NCBI RefSeq assembly: GCF_034661295.1
Contig: NZ_CP141062.1
Location: 1,488,001-1,552,000, forward strand
From: Faecalibacter sp. LW9
Lineage (GTDB): Bacteria; Bacteroidota; Bacteroidia; Flavobacteriales; Weeksellaceae
Reading direction: 5' to 3'
DNA length: 64,000 bases
Shown here: in pieces, positions 36,349 through 48,385 of the stretch
Numbering within the stretch: the stretch's first letter is position 1
Layout of the letters: every line of letters begins with the position of its first letter
Made by a program: the position numbers and the translations under genes
Notes under the pieces: generated by a model
The model's input: the letters and a program-made list of their open reading frames with translations, nothing else
Told to the model about the DNA's origin: nothing
The model's database searches: none

Positions 36349-37686
36349 TCAGGTGATTTTCGCCATTTTCTTTAAGTTATGAGCAATAGCAAGTAAGCCG
36401 ACTTCAATTTCGACTTTATCAACTCCTCTTAACATAAATCGTTTAAAGTTTTTGTTGTGTTTTATTTCGGCAAAAACTGGTTCAACATCGTGACATCTTT
36501 GTTTTCTGAGTTTGATACCTCTCACTGTATTGAGAAGTTTATATGCTTTTTCTCTTATTTTAGCCAGTTTGGGATTGCTCTCTGAAGAAGTAATTTGTCC
36601 TGATTTTTGATCTTTTCTGAAGTAATTGTATTTTACGTAAGGTTTTATCTTTTTTGATTTAAGCAAGTTATAATTTTCTTCTGAGCCATAGCCCGCATCG
36701 GCTACAAGCTCTTTTGGAGTTCTATGGTAATGCTGCTCAAAACCTGCTAAATGAGGTTTTAGAGTTTTTGTATCGGTTGGATTATGGTGAATAGAATAAT
36801 GTAAAATATACTGTTTATTCGTGGAGATTTGCAGATTATAAGCGGGTTTTAGCTGACCATTTTTCATATGATCTTCTTTCATTCTCATAAATGTAGCATC
36901 TGTATCGGTCTTAGAGTAAGAATTTCTTTGTTGTAAAATCTCTTCTTGTTTTTTGTATTTTTCTAAATTCTTAGACCAATTTTTCTTTCCATAATTGAGC
37001 TTTTGACGAATCTTTGATGGGATTTTTTTATCTTTCAAAACTTCATTTATCTTATCAATTGTTTGTGTGACTTTTTCAGAATCGATTTCTTTAAATTCAA
37101 TATTTTCTGTGTTTTGAAGCTCTTCTTTTGCTACACTTTCTGCGTAATTCCATAAGTCTTCTAACTGCTCAGAAATTCTAGCTTTGTGTTTTTTTATCGC
37201 TCTTCCCCAAACGAATGTATAGCGATTAGCGTTTGCCTCAATCTTAGTCCCATCAACAAAAGTGGTTGTTAAACTAACGATTCCTTCTTTTTCTAAAAGC
37301 AAGACTATTTGAGTGAATATAGATTTCAGTTTACCTTTTAATCGCTCGCTACGAAAGCGATTTATCGTATTATGGTCAGGACGATTCATTCCAGAAAGCC
37401 ACATAAAATGAATATTTTCTTTCAGTGCTTGTTCTAATTTACGGCTTGAATAAATATTACTTAGGTAGCCATAAATCAACACTTTCAGAAGCATTTTTGG
37501 GTGATAAGATGATGTTCCATATGGTTTATAGCTATTAATAAGATTTTTAATTGCTAAACCATCTATTATATTGGAAATAACTCTAACAGGATGCTTTTCT
37601 TCTATCAACTCCGATAAATTTGGAGGAAAAAGCAAATTTTCTTTGGGATTGTAATCTTTAAAGACTATTTTCGAACTAGTATACAC
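36349..37686 (-). CDS. IS1182-family transposase
   Basis: The 445-residue protein is full length. It has the N-terminal DUF772-like region (KHPVRVISNIIDGL, HPKMLLKVLIYGYLSNIYSSRKLEQAL, NRPDHNTINRFRSERL). The DDE residues are likely in TTFVDGTKIEANANRYTF (Asp), ELVADAGYGSEENY (Asp) and HDVEPVFAEIKHNKNFKRFMLRG (Glu). The frame is intact, so the element may be active or recent. A coiled-coil insertion lies at about residues 165-250. Confidence 0.92.
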   Translation of the reverse strand: MYTSSKIVFKDYNPKENLLFPPNLSELIEEKHPVRVISNIIDGLAIKNLINSYKPYGTSSYHPKMLLKVLIYGYLSNIYSSRKLEQALKENIHFMWLSGMNRPDHNTINRFRSERLKGKLKSIFTQIVLLLEKEGIVSLTTTFVDGTKIEANANRYTFVWGRAIKKHKARISEQLEDLWNYAESVAKEELQNTENIEFKEIDSEKVTQTIDKINEVLKDKKIPSKIRQKLNYGKKNWSKNLEKYKKQEEILQQRNSYSKTDTDATFMRMKEDHMKNGQLKPAYNLQISTNKQYILHYSIHHNPTDTKTLKPHLAGFEQHYHRTPKELVADAGYGSEENYNLLKSKKIKPYVKYNYFRKDQKSGQITSSESNPKLAKIREKAYKLLNTVRGIKLRKQRCHDVEPVFAEIKHNKNFKRFMLRGVDKVEIEVGLLAIAHNLKKMAKIT

Positions 37687-37742
37687 ACAGCAATTTAATA
37701 AAATTGCACCAATTGGGAAAGCTTAGGCTTTCCTTTTTTCTT

Positions 37743-37784
37743 AAAAAAAAGCTGTCTCACTTTTGAGACAGCCTCTTTTTTTTG
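37743..37784. terminator. IS right end that folds as a bidirectional terminator
   Basis: GCTGTCTCA / TGAGACAGC is preceded by an A-run and followed, after CTC, by eight T. It can stop transcripts leaving or entering the element on both strands. Confidence 0.7.
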
Positions 37785-37823
37785 TTTCAAAAATTGTACA
37801 TTTACGTTAACCAACAAATTTCT

Positions 37824-38765
37824 ATGAATAAGCTAAAATTCTACTTTAATATATTAAAACAAACAATTGTCGAATTTGGGGATGATCGCATTATGAAAAT
37901 GAGTGCGTCATTAACGTATTATACGATTTTCTCCTTGTCGCCCTTGATCTTAATTATTATTTCAAGCGCCAGTTTGTTTTATAAAAAAGATGCTATTGAG
38001 AATCGATTATTCTATGAATTGAAAAATGTGGTAGGTCCAGATGTCGCTTTATCAATTCAGAATTTTGTGGCTAATTCTACATTATCAGGGGATAGTTCGG
38101 TTGCTTTATATATAGGTATTGGAGTTCTACTGTTTGGTTCTACGACGATGTTTACTGATATGCAAGATTCACTCAATCTTATTTGGAGAGTGGAAGCAGT
38201 GCCAAAAAGAGCATGGTTAAAACAAATCATTAATCGCGTGTTATCTTTTTCAGTGATTTTGGGCTTAGGATTAATTTTAATGACCACGGTTATTTTAAAT
38301 AGTGTGCTGGTTGGATTTGGAGAAGAGATTTTTTCAACTTTACAATTGGACATAAAATTAACTTCTGCAACGGTAATTCTGATTAATAATGCGTTGAGTG
38401 TTTTATTATCGATATTAATTTTTTATATCTTATTCAAAGTATTACCCGATGCAAAGATTAAAACGCGACCCGCTTTAATTGGAGCTTTATTTACAGCTGT
38501 ATTATTTTTTATCGCTAAATATTTAATCGGTATTTATATCTCAAATACACGTTACACAACGATTTTTGGTTCAGCAGGTTCGTTGGTGATTTTATTGTTG
38601 TGGATTTATTATGTTGCGACCATTATTTACTTGGGAGCTAAATTCACAAAAGTATATGCCGAACATATGGGATATCCTATTATCCCAACTAAAAATGCTA
38701 AACTGCGCCAAGTAACTTTTGTCCAGAATGAAAATCCAAATAAATTTTTGAATGATGAGGTATAG
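37824..38765 (+). CDS. YihY/virulence factor BrkB family membrane protein
   Basis: From the ATG at 37824 the product has 313 residues with six transmembrane segments. The family signature MSASLTYYTIFSLSPLILIIIS is near residue 30, FGSTTMFTDMQDSLNLIW lies mid-protein, and GSAGSLVILLLWIYYVATIIYLGAKFTKVYA is near the C-terminus. An in-frame TTG at 37782 lies at the IS border and is less likely as a start. Its function is unknown; it was once called RNase BN by mistake. The IS inserted about 50 bases upstream and may have displaced the native promoter. Confidence 0.88.
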   Translation: MNKLKFYFNILKQTIVEFGDDRIMKMSASLTYYTIFSLSPLILIIISSASLFYKKDAIENRLFYELKNVVGPDVALSIQNFVANSTLSGDSSVALYIGIGVLLFGSTTMFTDMQDSLNLIWRVEAVPKRAWLKQIINRVLSFSVILGLGLILMTTVILNSVLVGFGEEIFSTLQLDIKLTSATVILINNALSVLLSILIFYILFKVLPDAKIKTRPALIGALFTAVLFFIAKYLIGIYISNTRYTTIFGSAGSLVILLLWIYYVATIIYLGAKFTKVYAEHMGYPIIPTKNAKLRQVTFVQNENPNKFLNDEV

Positions 38766-39343
38766 TGATAATCTGTATTATTTATTCAAAAGTGAGTAAA
38801 AGGTCTGCTTCTAGAGTAGTCCTTTTATTTTTTTATTGTTATTGCATTAATATTGTAGCGAGGTAGTGATTTGGTGAATGTGATGATTAGTTAATTTGAG
38901 AATGTGATAATCATGCTATTCGTATAATTTAATATTTGGTCATTCTGAGTTGGTCTCAGGATTCCATACGATCTATTATAGGGAAAAAAACTGAAACACG
39001 TCCAGCTTGACAGGATTAGGCTTATATCTTAAACCTTATGTCTTATGCCTTATTTAAGTTGTGGGTTCTGGGTTATTTTGTAAAAAGTAAAAAGTAAAAA
39101 GTAAAATGAAAAATGATTAGTGAATAACTAAAAGTGAAAAGTTTTCTTTTGTTCTAAATTCTAAGTTTACCACTCCACACCATTCATCATTTCTAATTTA
39201 TAATTAGACGAGAAGTAAGACAAAAACCAGTAAAAACAAGATAAAAGTAGAACGTCTTACGTAAAACGTATCTGGTGTATAAAAAATATTTCACCGAGGT
39301 TCAGTGAGTTAGGGATAAAAGAGAAAATAATTCCCAAAAGCAT
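38766..39343. other. Gene-free stretch between the YihY gene and the rRNA promoters
   Basis: No coding frame is supported. A probable terminator lies at 38798-38833. A decayed pair of REP-like arms follows at about 38939-39009 (CATTCTGAG ... CTCAGGATTC, then CTGAAACACGTCCAGCTTGAC). Low-complexity words come next: a CTTAT/TCTTA array at about 39020-39058 and GTAAAAA units in tandem at about 39082-39105. It reads as accumulated non-coding repeat debris upstream of the rRNA operon. Confidence 0.6.
38798..38833 (+). terminator. Probable intrinsic terminator after the YihY gene
   Basis: An imperfect inverted repeat AAAAGG(t)CT ... AG(t)CCTTTT is followed by T-rich sequence. Confidence 0.6.
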
Positions 39344-39375
39344 TTGGAAGTTCGGAAAAACTTCCCCTATATTTG
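39344..39375 (+). promoter_or_regulatory. rRNA operon promoter P1
   Basis: TTG at 39344-39346, a 21-base spacer and TATATTTG at 39368-39375 form a Bacteroidota promoter about 340 bases upstream of 16S. Confidence 0.7.
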
Positions 39376-39513
39376 CACTCTCAATACGAAAGAAGAGTAG
39401 TATTGAAAACTTGAAATCGCAGAGAAGTAACTTATTAATCAGAGATAAGAATTAAGATTAATCTTAATAAAGTCTTGAAAAAATAAAACTTCAAAAATTT
39501 TTGAAAAAAGATT

Positions 39514-39542
39514 TTGTAGTTTAAAAATAAGTACTACCTTTG
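39514..39542 (+). promoter_or_regulatory. rRNA operon promoter P2
   Basis: TTG at 39514-39516, an 18-base spacer and TACCTTTG at 39535-39542 form a second, well-matched promoter about 175 bases upstream of 16S. Tandem promoters are common for rRNA operons. Confidence 0.75.
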
Positions 39543-39620
39543 CAACCGCAAACAACGAAAGAAGTTTGCTTGATTTGAGAAGTTCATTTGAAATTACAAT
39601 ATAGACAGAAGAAATAAAAG

Positions 39621-39642
39621 CCGAATATAAATTAGGTCAATC
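39621..39642 (+). other. 5' arm of the 16S precursor processing stem
   Basis: This segment (CCGAA ... AATTA-GGTCAATC) pairs with GATTGACC-TTAATT-CGG at 41263-41279 downstream of 16S, bringing the 16S ends together as expected for RNase III processing. Confidence 0.6.
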
Positions 39643-39715
39643 CTTAAATAATAGAGTCATAAGGAAATTCGAAGTTGTAAAACATAGAAGCTAACGCTTC
39701 AAACAATATTTATTT

Positions 39716-41230
<1,515 letters not shown>

Positions 41231-41350
41231 AGAGAACGACGAATTTTCTTCTATTTATAGAAGATTGACCTTAATTCGGTTTTATTTACTGTCAAAATTT
41301 GATTTCAATAGATATATAAAAAAAAAGACCACTCTTTAAGAGTATTAAAG

Positions 41351-41424
41351 AGTCTCATAGCTCAGCTGGTTAGAGCGCTACACTGATAATGTAGAGGTCG
41401 GCAGTTCGAGTCTGCCTGAGACTA
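41351..41424 (+). tRNA. tRNA-Ile (anticodon GAT)
   Basis: The cloverleaf folds fully. The acceptor is AGTCTCA / TGAGACT, the D-arm GCTCAGCTGGTTAGAGC, and the anticodon stem CTACA / TGTAG with loop CTGATAA. The T-arm is GGCAG-TTCGAGT-CTGCC. The CCA end is not encoded. It lies in the 16S-23S spacer as in many bacterial rrn operons. Confidence 0.96.
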
Positions 41425-41501
41425 CGAAATAGAAGTTAGAAATTAGAAGTGAGAAGTTAGAAAACTTATTACTTACAACTTATAACTTATAACTTTAAAG
41501 A

Positions 41502-41575
<74 letters not shown>

Positions 41576-41759
41576 CATCAGAAGAGTTCATTGACATTAT
41601 TAGAAAAAGATAACAAGAAATTGTTAACGACATACAATCAAACAGAGATTAAGAAATTAATCAAAGCAATATAGAATTAAATAATAAACGATTTAATTCG
41701 GCAAATTGAAGGTATACAATTAAACAAAAACGAGTAAGATTAACATAACCGCTCATTAT

Positions 41760-41775
41760 TATGACGGTTAAATTA
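41760..41775 (+). other. 5' arm of the 23S precursor processing stem
   Basis: TATGACGGTTAAATTA is perfectly complementary to TAATTTAACCGTCATA at 44561-44576, just outside the 23S ends. This is the expected RNase III processing stem. Confidence 0.8.
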
Positions 41776-44555
<2,780 letters not shown>

Positions 44556-44713
44556 AATATTAATTTAACCGTCATAGAGAAGGTTAGTTAATCTTATTTG
44601 AATTGTATACTGGATTGTATATAATAAATTAAAAACAATAAAACTTGTATTCAATTATCTAATAATGTCAAAAATATATTAGGAACAAAACCTAATTAAA
44701 AATAACTAAGAAA

Positions 44714-44823
<110 letters not shown>

Positions 44824-44830
44824 TTATTAA

Positions 44831-44864
44831 AATCCTCAATCATTTATTTGGTTGGGGATTTTTT
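44831..44864 (+). terminator. Terminator between the two 5S genes
   Basis: AATCCTCAATC pairs with GGTTGGGGATT (two G-T pairs) and a T-run follows. It stands between 5S copies 1 and 2. Confidence 0.75.
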
Positions 44865-44912
44865 ATCCCATATCAGGATTGTAAACCTGAACAAAAAATA
44901 CACTTAAAAATA

Positions 44913-45023
<111 letters not shown>

Positions 45024-45030
45024 TGTCAAG

Positions 45031-45062
45031 AAGTCTTTAGATTCGTTTCTAAAGACTTTTTT
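45031..45062 (+). terminator. Terminator at the end of the rRNA operon
   Basis: AAGTCTTTAGA / TCTAAAGACTT with a six-base loop is followed by a T-run. Confidence 0.88.
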
Positions 45063-45110
45063 ATTTCCAAAAGTTTCTCGTTAATTCAGTAGTACTAATA
45101 GAATTAACAT

Positions 45111-46120
45111 ATGAGTCACGGAAAATTACGAGAAGATTCTTATTGTCAAAACTGTGGAAATCACGTAGAACATCGTTATTGTTCCTATTGTGGACAAGAG
45201 AATACAGAACCCCATCAGCCTTTTCATTATATATTTACCCATTTTATCGAAGATTTTGTGCACTACGATGGAAGTTTTTGGACCACTGTGCGAACATTAT
45301 TTTTTGAACCTGGAAAGTCACTAAGGAATATCTTTCTGGCAAACGTAATCGTTGCGTAAACCCCGTTAAACTGTATATCTTTGTCAGCTTTATCTCCTTT
45401 TTTATAATGGCTATTTTTCCAACGAAAAAAAATTGACCAAAATAAAATATATGCGGATGTAAAAACAAGTATTGAAACAAGCCATCAACAGTTGGATAGC
45501 CTTCGTCAAATCAATGAACTTTCAGAAGAAGAATATCAACTGGCAAAAAAAGAATTAGCAAATAAAATCACGTTATTAAATAATGATAAAATGAATGCTA
45601 AAGAACTACGTCGAAAAATAGATGATCAAGCTCCTATATAGAAACCTTTAGGTGAAAAATACATTCAGTTACAAGAAAGTAATATGAGTGCAAGTGATAG
45701 AGAGCGATTGTTTAAAAATAAGATACTGTCCACTATTCCAAAAGGGTTATTTATTTATATGCCTTTATTTGCTTTTGTATTATGAATTTTCTATAATAAA
45801 AAGAAGTGGTGGTACTTTGATCATGGGATCTATACTTTACATTATTTTTCGGTACTCTTATTATCCGTTACATTCACTACGATTTTATCGAGAACTTCCG
45901 ATTGGATTGATATAGGAATCATCAGTTTCTTTATTGGATGCCTAGATTTTATCTTATTCGTTTATTTGATTTTTATTTTTTACAAAGGAGCAAATGTTCT
46001 TTATATTTAGGTAATAAATACATTAATTTCGCTAAGATATCAATCGCATTACTGATTAATACCATCATATTTAGCATTTTACTAATTGGTTTATTAATTT
46101 ATGCTTTTTTGAATATGTAA
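45111..46120 (+). pseudogene. DUF3667-type membrane protein gene, heavily decayed
   Basis: The N-terminus (SYCQNCGNHVEHRYCSYCGQ, two CxxC pairs) and FTHFIEDFVHYDGSFWTT are typical of DUF3667 proteins. The frame is lost at about 45320, where KEYLSGKRNRCVNPVKLYIF continues in another frame. It shifts again in an A-run near 45430, meets TAG at 45639-45641 and TGA at 45783-45785, and shifts again near 46008 before ending at 46120 with SILLIGLLIYAFLNM. At least five lesions make this a true pseudogene. The intact protein would have about 335 residues, with a zinc-ribbon-like head and about four to six membrane segments. Confidence 0.8.
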
Positions 46121-46177
46121 ATACAAAACCACTTATTAGAGTGGTTATTTTGTAGATTAGAAATTAATAACACATTT

Positions 46178-46786
46178 ATGAAATACATTTTCTTTTTACT
46201 CTTCATTTTTTCTAGTTCTGCTTTTGGATGTAGTTGTGCTAGATCATCTTTAAAAGATAGTTTTACGAGGTCTGATGCTATTTTTATTGGAAAAGTGATT
46301 GCGGTTGATTCTACCAAATATGATTTCTCCTCCAATCCTGTTTATGCTTATACTTTTGAAATTGAAAAAGATTTTAAGCGTGAATTTACTCAAGAAAAAT
46401 CAAAAAAATATTATACCACAATTTATACGCCATTAGCAAGTTTGTTTGGTGGATGTGGAATGACATTTCAATTGAATGAAAGTTATTTAGTTTATGGATA
46501 CCGCACATCATTAGGTGTGGATACTGATATTTGTACTAGAACAGATGTATTAAAAGATGTATCCAAAAATGAAATTAATGAATTGGAAAAATTGAAAAAA
46601 GAATTTTTAGCATCTAATGAGATGATATTGCCTTCTAATGAAGATGATGATTTAGAAGTGTTATCGAAAGAATTTGATTTGTATCAATTGACTGCAGAAA
46701 GAAAAGAGAAGTTTTATGGGATTTGTTTAAGCGTTTTAGGAATACTTTTAATAGTAAGTTTGATTTTTAATTTTAGAAGAAAATAA
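46178..46786 (+). CDS. TIMP-like protein with C-terminal membrane anchor
   Basis: The 202-residue protein has a signal peptide (MKYIFFLLFIFSSSAFG). The mature chain would start CSCARSSLKDSFTRSDAIFIGKV, which closely resembles the N-terminus of tissue inhibitors of metalloproteinases (CxC, then SDAIFIGKV). Two further Cys occur in GGCGM and DICTRT. A transmembrane segment lies at about 178-197, followed by FRRK. In animal TIMPs the free N-terminal Cys chelates the protease zinc; whether that happens here is inference. Alternatively the first Cys could be lipidated, although AFGC is a poor lipobox. Confidence 0.7.
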   Translation: MKYIFFLLFIFSSSAFGCSCARSSLKDSFTRSDAIFIGKVIAVDSTKYDFSSNPVYAYTFEIEKDFKREFTQEKSKKYYTTIYTPLASLFGGCGMTFQLNESYLVYGYRTSLGVDTDICTRTDVLKDVSKNEINELEKLKKEFLASNEMILPSNEDDDLEVLSKEFDLYQLTAERKEKFYGICLSVLGILLIVSLIFNFRRK

Positions 46787-47066
46787 TATGTTCATTTTTT
46801 TCTTGATAAAAAAACGAACCAAAAAAATCAAGACTTTAAATCTATTTGACTAAAAATAAATTTCATTACGGAAATGAATTAAATGATTCGCATTCGCTCA
46901 CTAATTCATTTTAATCCTTCAATCAATTTATTTTCTTAACGTCATAGATTTAGATGTCATTTTAATATAATACTAGAAAATATATTCCGTCTAACTTCTC
47001 GATACAATTTTCTTTTGCAATCACAACGAAAACCACTCGAAGTGACGGAGATTGTCAAGCTGATTT
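46787..47066. other. Non-coding stretch with REP-like repeats
   Basis: No coding frame is supported. ATTTCATTACGGAAATGAAT (46859-46878) forms a small hairpin. From about 46997 to 47072 the words ACTTCTCGATACAA, CCACTCGAAGTGACGG and GTCAAGCTG resemble dispersed palindromic repeats that I recall from flavobacterial genomes. Confidence 0.5.
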
Positions 47067-48042
47067 CTATGACAAAACCAAGTTATTTTTATAAATCGTT
47101 TGATTTTTAATTAGCGCATAAATACGATGGATAATTTTATTTCTAACAGCATTCAAAACTGACATTTTATTTTTTCCTTCTTCAACTTTTCGATGAAAAT
47201 ATATAGCCAAATCATTTTCTAATCGAATAGCACTCATTGCTGCTAAATGCAATAATTTTTTCAACTCCTTATCTGCCATTGAAGAAACCTTAGGTCTTCT
47301 TCTTATGGATGTTCCGGATTGAAAATCAAAAGGAGCTATTCCAGCATAGCAAGCCATTTGCCTGGGTGTAGTTATGGTTGTAAAGCCATCTGTTTTTATC
47401 AACATATTAAATGCTATAACTTTTCCCACACCAGGAATTGATTGTATTCTTTTAAATGGTTATTAAGCTGTTCATCCTCGCTAATTAACTGAAAGATTTT
47501 GTTTTCTATTTCATTAATTTGTTTCGTTAAGACATCAATAAGTTTAGTGTTTAAGCGTAAAACAGCTTTATCCATAATGGATTTTAAGAATTGCTCATCT
47601 TGTGTTTGAGCTAATAATCCAGCTTTTATTTTAATGCGATGTTTCCTTTCGGCATTCAATAATTTTATCTTTTCAATGACTTTCGAATTAGGCTTCCACT
47701 CTTGAAGATCCATATAATTCTTTAGTAAAAATAAAGCAATACGTTCACTGTCAATTTTATCATTTTTACCTCTAACTAATCCCATACTTTTTTCAAATGC
47801 AAAGGATTGATCACATAAACAGCAAAAGAATGTTGAATTAATACGTTGTAAAGAAGGGCATTAAATCTCCCTGTGTTCTCCATACCAATTAGAACATTTT
47901 GTTTCTTAACAAATTGTTTGAAAAAAGATTTGATAGCTTTTTCAGTATTAGCAATAGTAACAAAACCATTCACTCCATTTTCTTGAATGCAGATGTCTAA
48001 AGTTAATTTACTCACATCAATACCAATAACAATTTTTTCCAT
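47067..48042 (-). pseudogene. IS110-family recombinase gene with two frameshifts
   Basis: Three consecutive frames form one IS110-family protein of about 325 residues. The first (from 48042) has IVIGIDVSKLTLDICIQ and GMENTGRF, the start of the DEDD RuvC-like domain. The second has RGKNDKIDSERIALFLLKN. The third has the IS116/IS110/IS902 C-terminal domain (RQMACYAGIAPFDFQSG, MADKELKKLLHLAAMSA). The joins are near 47780 (KKVWD against KKSMGLVRG) and near 47455 (LKEYNQFL against LKRIQSIPGVGKV). Each is explained by loss of one A from an A-run. Either the gene is inactive or these are homopolymer sequencing errors. Confidence 0.8.
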
Positions 48043-48060
48043 AAATTTGAATTTAATGAG

Positions 48061-48240
48061 AAGAGAAACTTATCAATAACTCGATTCCTTACTAATGGGT
48101 TTTTAACCCGAATTTCTATTTGAGAATTTGATAAGAAAGAGTTGAGTCTTAATCAGCTTATGAGATTATATAGCTCTGAACTCGTTATAGTGTACTCAAA
48201 CTCTTTTCTCTTCTTTTTACACTACAATTTAAGATTTTCA
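48061..48240 (-). ncRNA. Structured region upstream of the IS110 recombinase, candidate bridge RNA
   Basis: Two consecutive stem-loops lie just 5' of the recombinase gene. The first pairs CTTATCAA (48069-48076) with TTGATAAG (48128-48135), with further inner pairs CTC/GAG, ATTC/GAAT and GGGTT/AACCC. The second pairs AAAGAGTTGAGT (48136-48147) with ACTCAAACTCTTT (48194-48206, one bulge), with AGCT and GAG/CTC pairs inside. IS110 elements encode a bridge RNA with two large internal loops in the non-coding end upstream of the recombinase. Size and position fit; the assignment is inference. The rest of 48043-48385 holds a REP-like hairpin and the carB terminator. Confidence 0.4.
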
Positions 48241-48293
48241 AATCTAAAGGAATTTAGTTCAGCTTCTCATCCTACTATTTAACTTTTTATGTG

Positions 48294-48314
48294 ATGTTGA
48301 AACAAGTTCAACAT
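48294..48314. repeat. REP-like palindrome
   Basis: ATGTTGAA and TTCAACAT flank five bases, and the sequence GTTGAAACAAGTTCAAC resembles the ATGCTGAACTTGTTTCAGCAT repeats that I recall as dispersed in flavobacterial genomes. Confidence 0.5.
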
Positions 48315-48333
48315 GACGAGAAAATAAAACAAA

Positions 48334-48357
48334 AAAGCCTCGCAATTGCGAGGCTTT
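48334..48357 (-). terminator. Intrinsic terminator of the arg/car operon
   Basis: A perfect 24-base palindrome, AAAGCCTCGCAA joined to its complement, is followed on the minus strand by T-rich sequence 29 bases after the carB stop. Confidence 0.8.
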
Positions 48358-48385
48358 GAACTTATAACTTAAGACTTAAAACGTA

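Larger units (their letters stand above)
36221..37776 (-). mobile_element. IS1182-family insertion sequence
   Basis: A perfect 17-bp terminal inverted repeat, AGAGGCTGTCTCAAAAG, bounds the element at 36221-36237 and, inverted, at 37760-37776. One transposase gene on the minus strand fills most of the 1.55 kb. The GGCTGTCTCAAAA ends are typical of the IS1182 family. No clear short target duplication is visible; A and T runs at both ends make the exact borders uncertain by a few bases. It separates pdhC from a YihY gene. Confidence 0.85.

Noticed and set aside
37782-37823. Upstream TTG start for the YihY protein
   Set aside because: It would begin within the T-run at the IS border and add 14 residues not expected in the family; the ATG at 37824 is better.
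39082-39105. Possible CRISPR array because of the regular GTAAAAA units
   Set aside because: Units are 7 bases with no spacers and no cas genes nearby; it is a simple tandem repeat.
48053-48061. AATGAGA near the IS110 gene, complementary to the altered 16S 3' end
   Set aside because: It is on the plus strand and no plus-strand gene follows, so it cannot act as a Shine-Dalgarno site here.
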